Assembly (NCBI RefSeq): GCF_000238775.2
Contig: NZ_AFEJ02000002.1
Span: forward strand, 1,845,501-1,909,500
Reading direction: 5' to 3'
DNA length: 64,000 nt
DNA from: Acaryochloris sp. CCMEE 5410
GTDB lineage: Bacteria > Cyanobacteriota > Cyanobacteriia > Thermosynechococcales > Thermosynechococcaceae
Shown here: piece by piece, positions 54,986 through 64,000 of the stretch
How the letters are laid out: each line of letters begins with the position of its first letter
Position numbering within the stretch: the stretch's first letter is position 1
The notes under the pieces: model-generated
The model's input: only the letters and a program-made list of their open reading frames with translations
The model's database searches: none
Told to the model about the DNA's origin: nothing
Program-made: the position numbers and the translations under genes

Positions 54986-55001
54986 ATGTTATGAATCGGC
55001 T

Positions 55002-55943
55002 TCACAACCAGGGACGACTAGCTTCTTCTAAAGCAGTCACCTCTTTAGGCGTTAAGGACCATCCCAAAGCCCCCGCATTTTCTATGGCTTGCTGTGCCGT
55101 TTTCGCTCCGGGGATGGGAATCACGCCTTCTTGAGCCATTAACCAATTCAGCGCCACTTGCGCCATGGTCTTATCATGGGCTTCCGCAAATTGACGAAGC
55201 AAGTTAGTGACTGGAGCCAATTTTCGCAATCCCTCAGGTTTAAAGCGCTGATCGGCTTTGCGAGCGCCAGTCGGAAGCTGTTCAGGCGTATATTTACCCG
55301 TTAGCAATCCCTGAGCAAGAGGGCTATAGGCCAAGATGGTGACCCCTAATTCTCTGGCCTTAGCTATCAATCCTTGACTCTCCACTTGGCGAGTAATCAG
55401 AGAATATCGCACCTGGTTCACAGCGAGAGGCACCCCTTGCTTGGCCAATAAAGCGTGAGCCGTCTGCATTTGCTTAGCACTATAGTTGCTCACACCCACG
55501 GTTTTAATCAGCCCCTGATTAACCGCCTTAGCCAATGCTCGAAATAGAGTCTCATAACTCATAAAGAAATTGAAAGGCCAATGAACCTGGTATAAATCAA
55601 TCATATCTACCTGCAATCGTTTCAAACTGTCTTGAACAGTCTGAAGAACCGCATCTTCACCTAAACGCCAGGGAACCGGGCCATATTTTGTCGCCAAAAA
55701 CACAGGACGCTGACAGTCTCGAGAGAACTGACCTAACAGGCGCTCAGATTCTCCCCATCCATAAATTTCAGCCGTATCAAATAGGGAAATTCCTGCCTGA
55801 ACCGCAGATTGAAACGCATCAGCGACCTCCGCTTCACCATACTGATCGCCATAACCCCAAAAGATCCGATCGCCCCATGACCATGTGCCAATGCCTACAG
55901 CTGATACCAGTGGTCCATTAGGGCCCAGTTGCTTCGTTGCCAT
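55002..55943 (-). CDS. Aldo/keto reductase
   Basis: The 313-residue protein has GIGTWSWGDRIFWGYG, the catalytic Asp/Tyr region (SLFDTAEIYGWGESERLLGQF), catalytic His in VDMIDLYQVHWP and the NADPH-binding end IPIPGAKTAQQAIENAGALGW. It belongs to the plant/cyanobacterial group of AKRs; the substrate is not known. It lies convergent to murQ with 16 bp between the stops. 450 bp without a gene follow upstream. Confidence 0.92.
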   Translation of the reverse strand: MATKQLGPNGPLVSAVGIGTWSWGDRIFWGYGDQYGEAEVADAFQSAVQAGISLFDTAEIYGWGESERLLGQFSRDCQRPVFLATKYGPVPWRLGEDAVLQTVQDSLKRLQVDMIDLYQVHWPFNFFMSYETLFRALAKAVNQGLIKTVGVSNYSAKQMQTAHALLAKQGVPLAVNQVRYSLITRQVESQGLIAKARELGVTILAYSPLAQGLLTGKYTPEQLPTGARKADQRFKPEGLRKLAPVTNLLRQFAEAHDKTMAQVALNWLMAQEGVIPIPGAKTAQQAIENAGALGWSLTPKEVTALEEASRPWL

Positions 55944-56393
55944 TAGTAAACACTTCTTAATATTTCTACTTCTAGTGTAATAAAAATCACTTTGGATAGG
56001 AGTACTTTACTATCTTCGTCAACAAGAATCTCAAGCCGTAAGTAGAGTCTAGATTTAACTTTTTATTACTAATACTCAGATGATGGCAACTATTTTAGTT
56101 TTTTTCTTTCATGGGTAAAGAAAATAGCTATAGACAAGTGCAAAGCATATATATCAAAGGCTTTAGACTACAAGCAACAAGACCATAGCAAATAAGATCC
56201 AAAGGCTTTATTAAGACTTTATCGCTTCGGGCAATGAAGGATTATGGTAAGTCTGAAATAGTCTGTTATAAATAGTCAGCATTAGCAAACAAAATATGTT
56301 TGCTTTGTACATAAAATGGCATAGCAAAAGTTTCCTTGAACCAGTTTCCAAATGGTTCCCTATTGCAGATATTGGACTTAGAGCTAAAAATCA
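55944..56393. other. 450-bp intergenic region upstream of the MscS-like gene
   Basis: AT-rich, no gene found. A small hairpin AGCAAAC-N7-GTTTGCT at 56284-56304 is the only structure I noticed. It probably holds the promoters of the divergent aldo/keto reductase and channel genes. Confidence 0.45.
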
Positions 56394-58022
56394 ATGGATG
56401 CCTTCTTAAATATATTCACCAACTCGTTGGTGACATCAGTTAATACGAGCAGCCTCATACTAGGTCAAGCTGCTTCTAATCCCTTGGACACAATCATAAA
56501 TGGAGTGAGTCAATCACTGCCTGCCGTCATTGGGGCAGCTGCTTTTCTGATTATTGGTGTAATAGTCGCCTATTTCGTTAAGTGGTTTGTACAAGCCCTT
56601 CTCTCCAAAACAGATATCGATAATCGTATCGCCCGCTGGTTATCGGGGTCTGGTGACTCACATGTGGCGGCCAACGTTGAGAAACTGATTGGATCGATCG
56701 TTTTTTGGATCGTCGTCCTATTTGCAGTGGTTGGTGCTCTAGATTCTTTAAAACTAGACAACATCTCTACTCCTCTCAACGACCTGTTGAGTAAAGTATT
56801 GGGGTATCTACCCCAAATCGGAGGGGCCATAGCCCTGATGGGAGTGGCGTGGGTGATCGCAACGCTGGTCAAGATGGTTGTGGTCAGGGTCCTCCAGTCC
56901 TTGTCAGTAGATGAGCGATTGAGTGCGGCTTCCGGTCCAGCAGATGCCAGTGGACAACAGCCTGTCTCCATTAGCGAAACCCTAGGCAACACCATTTACT
57001 GGTTTATCTTCCTACTGTTCCTACTCCCAATTTTAGAAACCCTGAAATTGCAAGGACCACTACAGCCTGTACAGGCAATGGTTCAAGACATTTTGGAAGT
57101 TTTACCTAATGTCTTGGGTGCTGTTCTGATTGGAGTAGCTGGCTGGTTTGTGGCCCGTATTGTTCGCATGATCGTCACCAATTTGCTAACAGCGAGCGGG
57201 GCCGATCGATGGGGGCAACAACTCGGTTTAACGCAAGCCATTGGTGGTCAGAGCCTCTCTACTTTGGCAGGCAGCGTTGTATACGTCTTTATCCTAATTC
57301 CATTCGCAATTTCTGCGTTTCAAGCCTTAGGGATTGCGGCTATTTCTGAACCTGCAGTTGAAATGTTGCGGGATGTCCTGAGAACAATCCCTCGCATCTT
57401 CACAGCTGCCGTCATTTTGGGTGTGGCTTACATCCTTGGAAAAATTGTGGGCGACTTGGTTTCTGGTTTGCTCGCCAATTTCGGGTTCAACAACATCTTC
57501 CAGATTTTGGGACTCCAAGCAGCTCAAGAACCCACAGATAGCATTTCTGAAGATGGACCCATCAACACGTCTTCTGGTAAAACTCCTTCCGAGATTGCTG
57601 GAATCGTCGTTTTGGTCGGCACCATTTTAGTCTTCTTAATCCCTGCCACGGATGTTCTTCAATTCCAACCCTTAACTGGTGTTATTACTGAACTCCTCAG
57701 GATTTTGGCCCAAGTGCTGGTCGGGGTATTGGTGTTTGGAATTGGTCTCTATCTGGCCAATATGACCTTCAATATCGTCTCCAGCTCTGGTGGAGCCCAA
57801 GCTCGCATGGTCGCTCAAGCCGCTCGGGTTGCCATTATCGCCTTAGTGTCTGCAATGGCTCTACAACAAATGGGCATTGCGACGAATATTGTCAACTTAG
57901 CCTTTGGACTACTGCTCGGTGCAATTGCCGTAGCGCTAGCACTGGCGTTTGGTTTTGGCGGTATGGACATCGCTGGAGAACAAGTGCGTAAATGGCTGAA
58001 TGATTTTGAATCACGGCGCTAA
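56394..58022 (+). CDS. Mechanosensitive channel-related membrane protein (conserved TM helix repeats)
   Basis: The 542-residue protein has at least ten hydrophobic helices arranged as repeats of the 'conserved TM helix' found in MscS-like proteins: LPAVIGAAAFLIIGVIVAYFVKWFVQALL, LPQIGGAIALMGVAWVIATLVKMVVVRVL, LPNVLGAVLIGVAGWFVARIVRMIVTNLL, IPRIFTAAVILGVAYILGKIVGDLVSGLL and ILAQVLVGVLVFGIGLYLANM. Repeat-rich proteins of this type (CmpX-like) lack the full MscS beta domain. The likely role is in membrane tension or ion flux; function is inferred from family only. Confidence 0.85.
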   Translation: MDAFLNIFTNSLVTSVNTSSLILGQAASNPLDTIINGVSQSLPAVIGAAAFLIIGVIVAYFVKWFVQALLSKTDIDNRIARWLSGSGDSHVAANVEKLIGSIVFWIVVLFAVVGALDSLKLDNISTPLNDLLSKVLGYLPQIGGAIALMGVAWVIATLVKMVVVRVLQSLSVDERLSAASGPADASGQQPVSISETLGNTIYWFIFLLFLLPILETLKLQGPLQPVQAMVQDILEVLPNVLGAVLIGVAGWFVARIVRMIVTNLLTASGADRWGQQLGLTQAIGGQSLSTLAGSVVYVFILIPFAISAFQALGIAAISEPAVEMLRDVLRTIPRIFTAAVILGVAYILGKIVGDLVSGLLANFGFNNIFQILGLQAAQEPTDSISEDGPINTSSGKTPSEIAGIVVLVGTILVFLIPATDVLQFQPLTGVITELLRILAQVLVGVLVFGIGLYLANMTFNIVSSSGGAQARMVAQAARVAIIALVSAMALQQMGIATNIVNLAFGLLLGAIAVALALAFGFGGMDIAGEQVRKWLNDFESRR

Positions 58023-58049
58023 ACCGTCAATTGGGTCATCCCATACTCT

Positions 58050-58084
58050 AAAAAGCCCTGCTGAGTTAATCAGCGGGGCTTTTT
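58050..58084. terminator. Bidirectional terminator between the MscS-like gene and asnS
   Basis: A 15-bp stem (58050-58064 with 58070-58084, one G-T pair) has a 5-base loop. It is A-rich on its left end and T-rich on its right end, so it works for both the plus-strand channel gene and convergent asnS. Confidence 0.85.
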
Positions 58085-58116
58085 GATATCCATATCTGTA
58101 CTAAAACATGTCTATG

Positions 58117-59508
58117 CTAAAACTCAGCATTCAAGGGGGTACGAGGGAACGGAATCACATCTCGAATGTTCGCCATCCCCGTCATAAACTGAACCAATCG
58201 TTCAAACCCTAGCCCAAAGCCTGCATGGGGGACTGTACCATAGCGGCGAAGATCAAGATACCACCAATAATCTTCTAAGAGCAGCCCTTGAGCGATGATC
58301 CGTTGCTCCAATAGATCCAAACGCTCCTCTCGTTGAGAGCCACCGATGATCTCGCCAATTTTAGGGACCAGAACATCCATGGCGGCAACTGTTTTATCGT
58401 CATCATTCATCCGCATATAGAACGCTTTAATCTGTTTGGGGTAATCCGTGACAATCACTGGCTTTTTGAACAGTTCTTCCGATAAATAGCGCTCATGCTC
58501 AGACTGTAAATCCAACCCCCATTCCACAGGGAACTCAAACTTGCGACTGGCTTTCTCTAGCTGATTCACAGCCTCGGTATAGGTAATCCGCTCAAACTCA
58601 CTGTTGATAATTGTGTCAGCCGTCTCTAAAACAGATTTATCAATTCGCAGATTAAAAAACTCAAAATCTTCAGGACACTGCTCTAATACCGATTTAAAAA
58701 CATGTTTGAGAAAGGCTTCCGCCAGATCCATATCCCCCTGTAAATCACAGAACGCAACCTCTGGTTCCACCATCCAAAATTCTGCTAGGTGCCTGGAAGT
58801 ATTGGAATTTTCTGCTCTAAAGGTCGGACCAAAAGTATAAACATTACAGAAGGCAGAGGCCATAATCTCTCCTTCTAACTGTCCGCTCACCGTCAAATAG
58901 GTCGGTTTGCCAAAAAAATCTTGACTGTAGTCAACCGTTTGGTCTTCCGATAGAGGAACATTCTGAAGATTTAAGCTGGTGACCGCTAATTGCTCTCCTG
59001 CCCCCTCACAGTCACTAGCCGTGATGATAGGTGTATGAATCCACATAAAGTCCCGTTCTTGGAAAAATTGATGAATGGCCTGGGAACAGGCATTACGAAT
59101 TCGGAACACTGAACCCAAGGTATTGGTGCGCGATCGCAAATGGGCAATCGTCCGTAAAAACTCAAAAGAATGTCGCTTTTTCTGGAGTGGATAAGTCTCT
59201 AAATCCGCTGTTCCCCATACTTGCACCGCCTTGGCGACTAGCTCAACACGCTGATTTTTCCCTTGAGATGCCACCAACTCCCCCTCAATAGATACAGAGG
59301 ATCCAGTATTCAATAATTTGAGAGTTTGCTCATACTCTGGCAGGTCTTGGTTGACAACCACTTGCAGTCCCTGTAGCGATGACCCATCATTCACATCTAG
59401 GAATGCAAACTCTTTTAGCTCTCGTTTTGTACGAACCCAACCTTGCACTTTCATGCTTTCGCCCGGTGTCCCATGACGAAGTAACTCAATAATCCGTCTA
59501 ATTTCCAT
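58117..59508 (-). CDS. asnS: Asparaginyl-tRNA synthetase
   Basis: Charges tRNA-Asn with asparagine. The 463-residue class IIb synthetase has an N-terminal OB-fold anticodon-binding domain ([24 protein letters not shown]), then motif 2 region [28 protein letters not shown] and motif 3 [29 protein letters not shown]. The length is normal. The presence of asnS suggests direct charging, not only amidation of Asp-tRNA-Asn. One HIP1 site lies inside (about 59131). Confidence 0.97.
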   Translation of the reverse strand: MEIRRIIELLRHGTPGESMKVQGWVRTKRELKEFAFLDVNDGSSLQGLQVVVNQDLPEYEQTLKLLNTGSSVSIEGELVASQGKNQRVELVAKAVQVWGTADLETYPLQKKRHSFEFLRTIAHLRSRTNTLGSVFRIRNACSQAIHQFFQERDFMWIHTPIITASDCEGAGEQLAVTSLNLQNVPLSEDQTVDYSQDFFGKPTYLTVSGQLEGEIMASAFCNVYTFGPTFRAENSNTSRHLAEFWMVEPEVAFCDLQGDMDLAEAFLKHVFKSVLEQCPEDFEFFNLRIDKSVLETADTIINSEFERITYTEAVNQLEKASRKFEFPVEWGLDLQSEHERYLSEELFKKPVIVTDYPKQIKAFYMRMNDDDKTVAAMDVLVPKIGEIIGGSQREERLDLLEQRIIAQGLLLEDYWWYLDLRRYGTVPHAGFGLGFERLVQFMTGMANIRDVIPFPRTPLNAEF

Positions 59509-59778
59509 GCAGAAATGCCACTTTTTTTATTACCAACACTGTCATCAGTCTAATCTGCGAATACTGTGGTCGGTATACTGGCACAAACTTCAATCGACCC
59601 ATATTTCTAGGGATTATTGTCAACTTGACAAATCAAGAAAATTGCCAGAACAACTATCTCTATGTCACATTAGTGACTACTAGAAACATACCGACCTGCA
59701 CAACGTCTCCAGATAAACAATCGTTTATAATAATTGTTTTCTTCTAGGTATATAAATTAACTAGGGTTTTAACTAACT

Positions 59779-61233
59779 ATGATTAGGCCTCTTCACTCTG
59801 CAGCTCTGATTGCTATTGCAGCCTCGATAACCCCCATGTCTGCCGTAGCTCAAGTATCAACCTCAGAAGCCAACCCAACTTCTGAAGTGTTAACCGTTGC
59901 TCAAAATGCTGTAACCCCTAACCGTAATGCCCTAGCAAATCAGCAAGCTTATGTATTAGGACCTGGAGACGAAATCCAGCTCACAATGTTTGGGCAACCT
60001 GAACTGTTTACCACTAACTACCGAGTGTTAGTAGATGGGACGGTCAGCCTACCCTTAATCGGTCGGGTTCCGGTCGTCGGTCGCTCGATTGGCCAGGCTG
60101 AACGAGAAATATCTTTGCGCTACACACGCTTGTATCGACGCCCTTACGTCACCATGGTTTTGGTGAGAGCAAGAACAGTCACCCTAGCCGTAACAGGTGA
60201 AGTTAGAAGGCCTGGGACTTACCCAGTGGAATCGCCTAATCAAATCCCTACTGTGACCCAACTAATTCAGTTAGCGGGTGGTGCATCACAATCTGCCGAT
60301 TTAAGTAACGTCATCGTCAGACGTCCTCAATTGAATGGATCCGTACAGAACATCCCAGTAGATTTACTCAGGCTACTCCAGGAAGGCGACTTAAGCCAGA
60401 ATCTAGAGTTACGTGATAAAGATACCGTTGTCATCAATGCCACTACAGAAATAGATAGACGGAACTCCTTACTGGTCAGTAATGCCAGCTTTTCTGCAGA
60501 TCGGTCTGAGCCGATCAACATAGCCATTGTGGGTGAGGTGTATCGTCCCGGTCCTCATACCATACGACCAGGTAGTGCTGACGTTAGAGATGCAGGAACC
60601 CTTGGAAATTCCAGGGCAGCATCCACAGAATTACCCACCGTCACCCAAGCCATTCAAACAGCTGGTGGTATCAAACCAGAGGCCAATATTCGTGAAGTTC
60701 GAGTCATTCGACGTCCCCACAACGGAGACCCACAGACTATTGGTGTTGATCTCTGGAAGCTTTTGAAAGAAGGCGATTTATCTCAAGATATTGCCTTACA
60801 AGCAGGGGATACGATTGAAGTTCCCAAGGCCGTTGGCCTAACTGCTGCAGAAATGACAGAATTAGCGACGGTTAGCTTTGCCCCTGCCACGATCGACGTT
60901 AATGTAGTCGGAGAAGTTAAAAGCCCTGGAGTTGTCAAGATTCAACCCAATACTCCACTCAATACTGCCGTGCTAGCAGCTGGGGGATTTGATGATAGAC
61001 GAGCGAATAAAAGCAAAGTTAAGTTAATCCGCCTCAATCCAGATGGTACCGTTGCTCAAAGGGATATCAAGGTCAATTTTAGCGAACCCGTCAATGAAGA
61101 CACGAACCCTGCCCTTCGCAACAATGATGTCATTGTCGTCGGCCGCTCTGGATTGACGAAGTTTGGGGATGGTTTGCGCAATGTGCTCTCCCCCATTACC
61201 AGCGGTTTTGGCCTCTTTAACATTTTGTTCTAA
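59779..61233 (+). CDS. Polysaccharide export protein with SLBB domains
   Basis: The 484-residue protein has a signal peptide (LIAIAASITPMSAVAQ), a polysaccharide-export (Poly_export) domain (YVLGPGDEIQLTMFGQPELFTTNYRVLVDGTVSLPLIGRVPVVG) and three SLBB modules (AVTGEVRRPGTYPVE, AIVGEVYRPGPHTIRPG, NVVGEVKSPGVVKIQPN). It is related to Wza-type outer-membrane exporters, here without a clear C-terminal membrane helix of the Wza type. No other capsule genes sit next to it. A terminator follows at 61282. Confidence 0.9.
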   Translation: MIRPLHSAALIAIAASITPMSAVAQVSTSEANPTSEVLTVAQNAVTPNRNALANQQAYVLGPGDEIQLTMFGQPELFTTNYRVLVDGTVSLPLIGRVPVVGRSIGQAEREISLRYTRLYRRPYVTMVLVRARTVTLAVTGEVRRPGTYPVESPNQIPTVTQLIQLAGGASQSADLSNVIVRRPQLNGSVQNIPVDLLRLLQEGDLSQNLELRDKDTVVINATTEIDRRNSLLVSNASFSADRSEPINIAIVGEVYRPGPHTIRPGSADVRDAGTLGNSRAASTELPTVTQAIQTAGGIKPEANIREVRVIRRPHNGDPQTIGVDLWKLLKEGDLSQDIALQAGDTIEVPKAVGLTAAEMTELATVSFAPATIDVNVVGEVKSPGVVKIQPNTPLNTAVLAAGGFDDRRANKSKVKLIRLNPDGTVAQRDIKVNFSEPVNEDTNPALRNNDVIVVGRSGLTKFGDGLRNVLSPITSGFGLFNILF

Positions 61234-61281
61234 GGGACTGACAACTCGATTACAGACCATCCATCATCACCACATACTGTC

Positions 61282-61321
61282 CAACAACAGCACATGAGTT
61301 TTATGTGCTGTTGTTGCGTTT
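61282..61321 (+). terminator. Rho-independent terminator after the SLBB gene
   Basis: A perfect 14-bp stem, CAACAACAGCACAT (61282-61295) with its complement (61303-61316), has a 7-base loop, followed by CGTTTTG, 49 bases past the stop codon. Confidence 0.8.
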
Positions 61322-61391
61322 TGCCCCAATGAACAGCAAAGCGGGCAGTTGCCCGATATGATAATTGGCAAGATTCACAGGATAGGACAAT

Positions 61392-62783
61392 ATGCGCATC
61401 CTTTTCGTTTCAGCAGAAGTTGCTCCATTTGCCAAAGTTGGTGGCATGGCAGATGTGGTTGGAGCACTTCCTGCCGTCCTTAGGAGTATGGGGCACGATG
61501 TGCGCATATTTATGCCTTACTACGGTTTTCTTCCAGATAAAATCACGATTCCTAAAGAACCAGTTTGGTCAGGGTCGGCTATGTTCGAAGATTTCACCGT
61601 CTTCGAAACAGTATTACCTCAAGCAGACGTTCCCCTCTATTTATTCAAACATTCAACTTTTTCTCCTCGCCATATCTACGGTGGAGAGAACGAAGACTGG
61701 CGTTTTACGTTCTTTGCTAATGGCGCTGCAGAATTTTGTTGGAACTATTGGAAACCTGACATTGTTCATTGCCATGACTGGCATACAGGGATGATACCGG
61801 TTTGGATGCATCAATCTCCAGATATATCGACCGTCTTTACCATTCACAATCTAGGGTATCAAGGCCCTTGGCGATGGCGATTGGAGCAGATGACTTGGTG
61901 CCCATGGTATATGCAAGGACATAACACCTTAGCAGCAGCCGTCCAATATGCAGACCAAGTGAATACCGTCTCTCCAACCTATGCTCAACAGATTCAGACC
62001 ACTGCTTATGGCGAAACCCTAGAAGGACTGATGTCCTTCATTAGCGGGAAACTCGTGGGTATTTTAAACGGAATCGACGTTGAGTCTTTTGACCCCAGTA
62101 CTGACAAGTACATTCCCAAAAATTACTCTGCTACCTCCTTAGACAAACGTCGAGCCAATAAGATTGCATTGCAAGAAGAGTTGGGCTTAGAGGTTAATTC
62201 TGGTGCGTTCGTAGTAGGGATGATTGCCCGTCTCGTCGAGCAAAAAGGCTTAGATCTAGTCATTCAGGTTCTTGACCGATTTATGGCGTATACAGATGCA
62301 CAATTTGTACTGTTGGGCACCGGCGATCGCTACTATGAAACTCAGCTATGGCAAATTGCCTCAAGGTTTAACGGTCGGATGTCTACGCAGCTTCTGTACA
62401 ATCCAGGATTATCCAGGCGAGTATATGCTGGAGCTGATGCATTTCTAATGCCCAGTCGGTATGAACCCTGTGGCATCAGCCAAATGCTCGCCCTGCGGTA
62501 TGGATGTGTTCCAATCGTTCGTCGAACAGGTGGATTAGTAGACACCGTTAGCCATCATGACCCCAATGAGCAAACAGGGACAGGCTACTGTTTTGATCGA
62601 TACGAACCACTGGATTTATATACCTGTATGATTCGGGCTTGGGAAGGATTTCATTATCATGATGCCTGGCAATCACTACAGAAACGAGGCATGCAAGTGG
62701 ATTTTAGCTGGGCTAAATCTGCAAAGGAATACAATAAGATGTATCAAAAAATATTAGGACTGCCCTCTACAGCCATCTCTTAA
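61392..62783 (+). CDS. glgA: Glycogen synthase (ADP-glucose-dependent)
   Basis: Extends alpha-1,4-glucan using ADP-glucose. The 463-residue GT5 enzyme begins [27 protein letters not shown] (in part), has the KxGG nucleotide-binding motif at residues 15-18, the [14 protein letters not shown] stretch, and [15 protein letters not shown] with [30 protein letters not shown] in the C-terminal half. Cyanobacteria usually have two glgA genes; which isoform this is cannot be told without alignment. Confidence 0.95.
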   Translation: MRILFVSAEVAPFAKVGGMADVVGALPAVLRSMGHDVRIFMPYYGFLPDKITIPKEPVWSGSAMFEDFTVFETVLPQADVPLYLFKHSTFSPRHIYGGENEDWRFTFFANGAAEFCWNYWKPDIVHCHDWHTGMIPVWMHQSPDISTVFTIHNLGYQGPWRWRLEQMTWCPWYMQGHNTLAAAVQYADQVNTVSPTYAQQIQTTAYGETLEGLMSFISGKLVGILNGIDVESFDPSTDKYIPKNYSATSLDKRRANKIALQEELGLEVNSGAFVVGMIARLVEQKGLDLVIQVLDRFMAYTDAQFVLLGTGDRYYETQLWQIASRFNGRMSTQLLYNPGLSRRVYAGADAFLMPSRYEPCGISQMLALRYGCVPIVRRTGGLVDTVSHHDPNEQTGTGYCFDRYEPLDLYTCMIRAWEGFHYHDAWQSLQKRGMQVDFSWAKSAKEYNKMYQKILGLPSTAIS

Positions 62784-63093
62784 TAACATTTCAAACCTCT
62801 ATAAGCTGCTGTTGTTACTCACTAATGTGGCATCAAAGACAGGTTGACCGTCTGCTCTTATGAGACAATGCAAGAGTAATAAAATACATATGTCGAGGGA
62901 AGAGCTTAGGGCTTGCCATCTTAAACACCAGATGCCAATTAGTTATTAACGGCTAGCGAATACTATTACTAACAAAAAGCATTGCTGAATGTTATCGGTT
63001 TGCTGCGTCCACTGAAATAACTGCTGCTTAGGTGTATTGTTGTCTGTCCTCAAGCATTCGTTTACCGTTCAATTCTAATCTCTGAGTTTTACC
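62784..63093. other. Intergenic region upstream of the RNA-binding protein gene
   Basis: 310 bp. Nothing specific was recognised. A long 5' leader is common for genes of this RRM family and could lie here. Confidence 0.4.
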
Positions 63094-63342
63094 ATGACCA
63101 TTTATATTGGCAATCTGTCTTACCAAGCCACTGAAAACGATGTCCGAGAAGTTTTTAATGAATATGGCACTGTTAAGCGAGTTGTTCTCCCAGTAGATCG
63201 TGAAACAGGCCGGATGCGGGGTTTTGCCTTCGTGGAAATGACAGAAGATAATGATGAAGAAACAGCAATTGCTGATTTAGATGGTGCTGAGTGGATGGGA
63301 AGACAGCTAAAAGTCAATAAAGCTAAGCCTCGCGAACGATAA
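63094..63342 (+). CDS. RRM-type RNA-binding protein (Rbp)
   Basis: The 82-residue protein is a single RRM domain: RNP2 as IYIGNL (residues 3-8) and RNP1 as RGFAFVEM (residues 42-49), with the two-helix pattern between. It ends in a short basic tail (KVNKAKPRER). Cyanobacterial Rbp proteins bind mRNAs, are often cold-inducible and can direct photosystem mRNAs to the thylakoid. No Gly-rich tail is present, so it belongs to the short type. A very strong terminator follows. Confidence 0.92.
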   Translation: MTIYIGNLSYQATENDVREVFNEYGTVKRVVLPVDRETGRMRGFAFVEMTEDNDEETAIADLDGAEWMGRQLKVNKAKPRER

Positions 63343-63475
63343 ATGCTCATTCCAAAATTCTCAGTTATCTTTAGCAATTCACCTATAGCCTTTCAGTATT
63401 AAATCTGTGTCGGGAGCCTTAACGGCTCATAGGGCAGATACGAAAATTCAATATCATGAGCCCTATATTTGAGAT

Positions 63476-63537
63476 TTTTCTCAAAAAAGAAACCGCTTCG
63501 TTATCCAACAGATGAAGCGGTTTCTTTTTTGAGAAAA
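63476..63537. terminator. Very strong bidirectional terminator
   Basis: A perfect 24-bp stem (63476-63499 with 63514-63537, loop 14 bases) has a GAAACCGCTTC core flanked by an A-run on the left and a T-run on the right. Confidence 0.9.
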
Positions 63538-63780
63538 TTTATTAAAGACTATTGATACAAACTTCGAAAACGCTTTGTCTATATTCAAGAAAGCTGAGAA
63601 CACAAGTGTGGATGAGTGGCCAGTGGACACCAAACCCTCAAAACTAAGGGCGACTCAAAGAGTATTTACTAATCAGTTCGACATGTTGGCTTTGAGTGCT
63701 CAAGCCAACAAATGACCAAAGACAAACTACTTTTAAGAACGAACTATCGTCTTAGTTATCAACGAGAAACCTGCACAAAA

Positions 63781-63806
63781 GTACCTAGTTAGCGATAACT
63801 AGGTAC
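63781..63806 (-). terminator. Hairpin downstream of psbM, probable terminator
   Basis: GTACCTAGTTA-GCGA-TAACTAGGTAC is an 11-bp stem with a 4-base loop. Read on the minus strand it is followed by TTTTGTG, about 40 bases past the psbM stop. Confidence 0.6.
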
Positions 63807-63845
63807 TCTCAATCATCCTTTCAAATATCGTGCAAGGATTCTTGA

Positions 63846-63950
63846 CTAGCTTCCCCGGCTAGCGGTTTGAGCATAGAGAAGAATCAGAAACACACAAGGT
63901 ATGAAGACGAATAAAGCGGTAGCAATTGCACCTAAATCATTAACTGGCAT
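63846..63950 (-). CDS. psbM: Photosystem II reaction-centre protein M
   Basis: A 34-residue single-helix protein reading [19 protein letters not shown] and continuing [15 protein letters not shown]. It matches PsbM in length and in the pattern xVNxLGxIATALFVxIPxxFLxxLY. PsbM sits at the PSII dimer interface. Codon count from the ATG at 63950 to the TAG at 63848-63846 is exact. GAGATAGAG about 10 bases upstream could serve as ribosome-binding site. It is too short for ordinary gene finders and easy to miss. Confidence 0.92.
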   Translation of the reverse strand: MPVNDLGAIATALFVFIPCVFLILLYAQTASRGS

Positions 63951-64000
63951 AGGAATTAATCTCTATCTCATCTGGGCATTTATAAACTTTACAATACCAT

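Larger units (their letters stand above)
63343..63845. other. 503-bp region between rbp and psbM
   Basis: Contains the terminator at 63476-63537, a hairpin at 63684-63710 and another at 63781-63806. No protein gene seen. A small RNA in 63541-63780 is possible but unsupported. Confidence 0.5.

Noticed and set aside
1-64000. tRNA, rRNA and CRISPR searches by eye
   Set aside because: No GGTTCRANNCC-type T-arms in cloverleaf context, no rRNA core sequences, and no regularly spaced repeats were seen.

Overview
The window reads as a chromosomal segment of a cyanobacterium. Direct support comes from a psbM gene at the right edge, a ferrochelatase with a chlorophyll-binding tail, BtpA, the carotenoid desaturase CrtD, GlgA, an RRM-type RNA-binding protein, and many copies of the HIP1 octamer GCGATCGC. 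The number and kinds of insertion sequences would fit an Acaryochloris-like genome, but that name is an inference and not something the sequence proves.

Layout. 1-4.5 kb: the tail of a GDYXXLXY protein, thiS, hemH, a REC-REC-pseudokinase regulator and a Rieske lipoprotein. 4.9-8.8 kb: a dihaem cytochrome c peroxidase translationally coupled to a large hybrid histidine kinase. 9-16.5 kb: a SRPBCC/ChrR-like pair, a CPBP protease, btpA, folK, a Nudix/MAPEG pair, a radical SAM protein and a membrane GTPase. 16.6-22.3 kb: zinc-ribbon and DUF760 proteins, an aldo-keto reductase with ferredoxin domains, a BFN nuclease, ribE, a VanZ-LamG-like protein and an alkyltransferase-like protein. 22.3-26.3 kb (minus strand): a BlaI/BlaR-type pair resembling the copper regulators PetR/PetP, then a small exported peptide ending in CPPCGMG, a DUF692 (MNIO) enzyme whose start codon overlaps the peptide stop codon, a 66-aa protein and an OppC-type permease. 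I consider this the best candidate for an undescribed system: a copper-responsive, MNIO-modified exported peptide.

26.9-37 kb: a TIR protein with an uncharacterised N-terminal domain, a three-gene operon with a His-rich exported protein and a SafE/ferric-reductase-like fusion, a PQQ-type propeller protein, a pentapeptide protein and crtD. 37-44.5 kb is an AT-rich accessory island with no HIP1 site. It holds a patatin/class-3-lipase gene cut in two by an IS1-like element (8-bp target duplication), a decayed ISKra4-like element nested across the end of a second IS1-like element, and an HD-domain protein. 44.5-64 kb returns to core genes: a small operon with a BRCT-like protein, a methyltransferase, a CbiX chelatase with a His-rich tail, a glycosyltransferase broken by a perfect 94-bp tandem duplication, a Bax-inhibitor-1 protein, proA, a PRC-barrel protein, a Uma2 nuclease, murQ, an aldo-keto reductase, an MscS-like channel, asnS, an SLBB export protein, glgA, an RNA-binding protein and psbM.

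I found no rRNA or tRNA gene and no CRISPR array. Gene calls come from reading translations and recognising motifs; no database search was possible.
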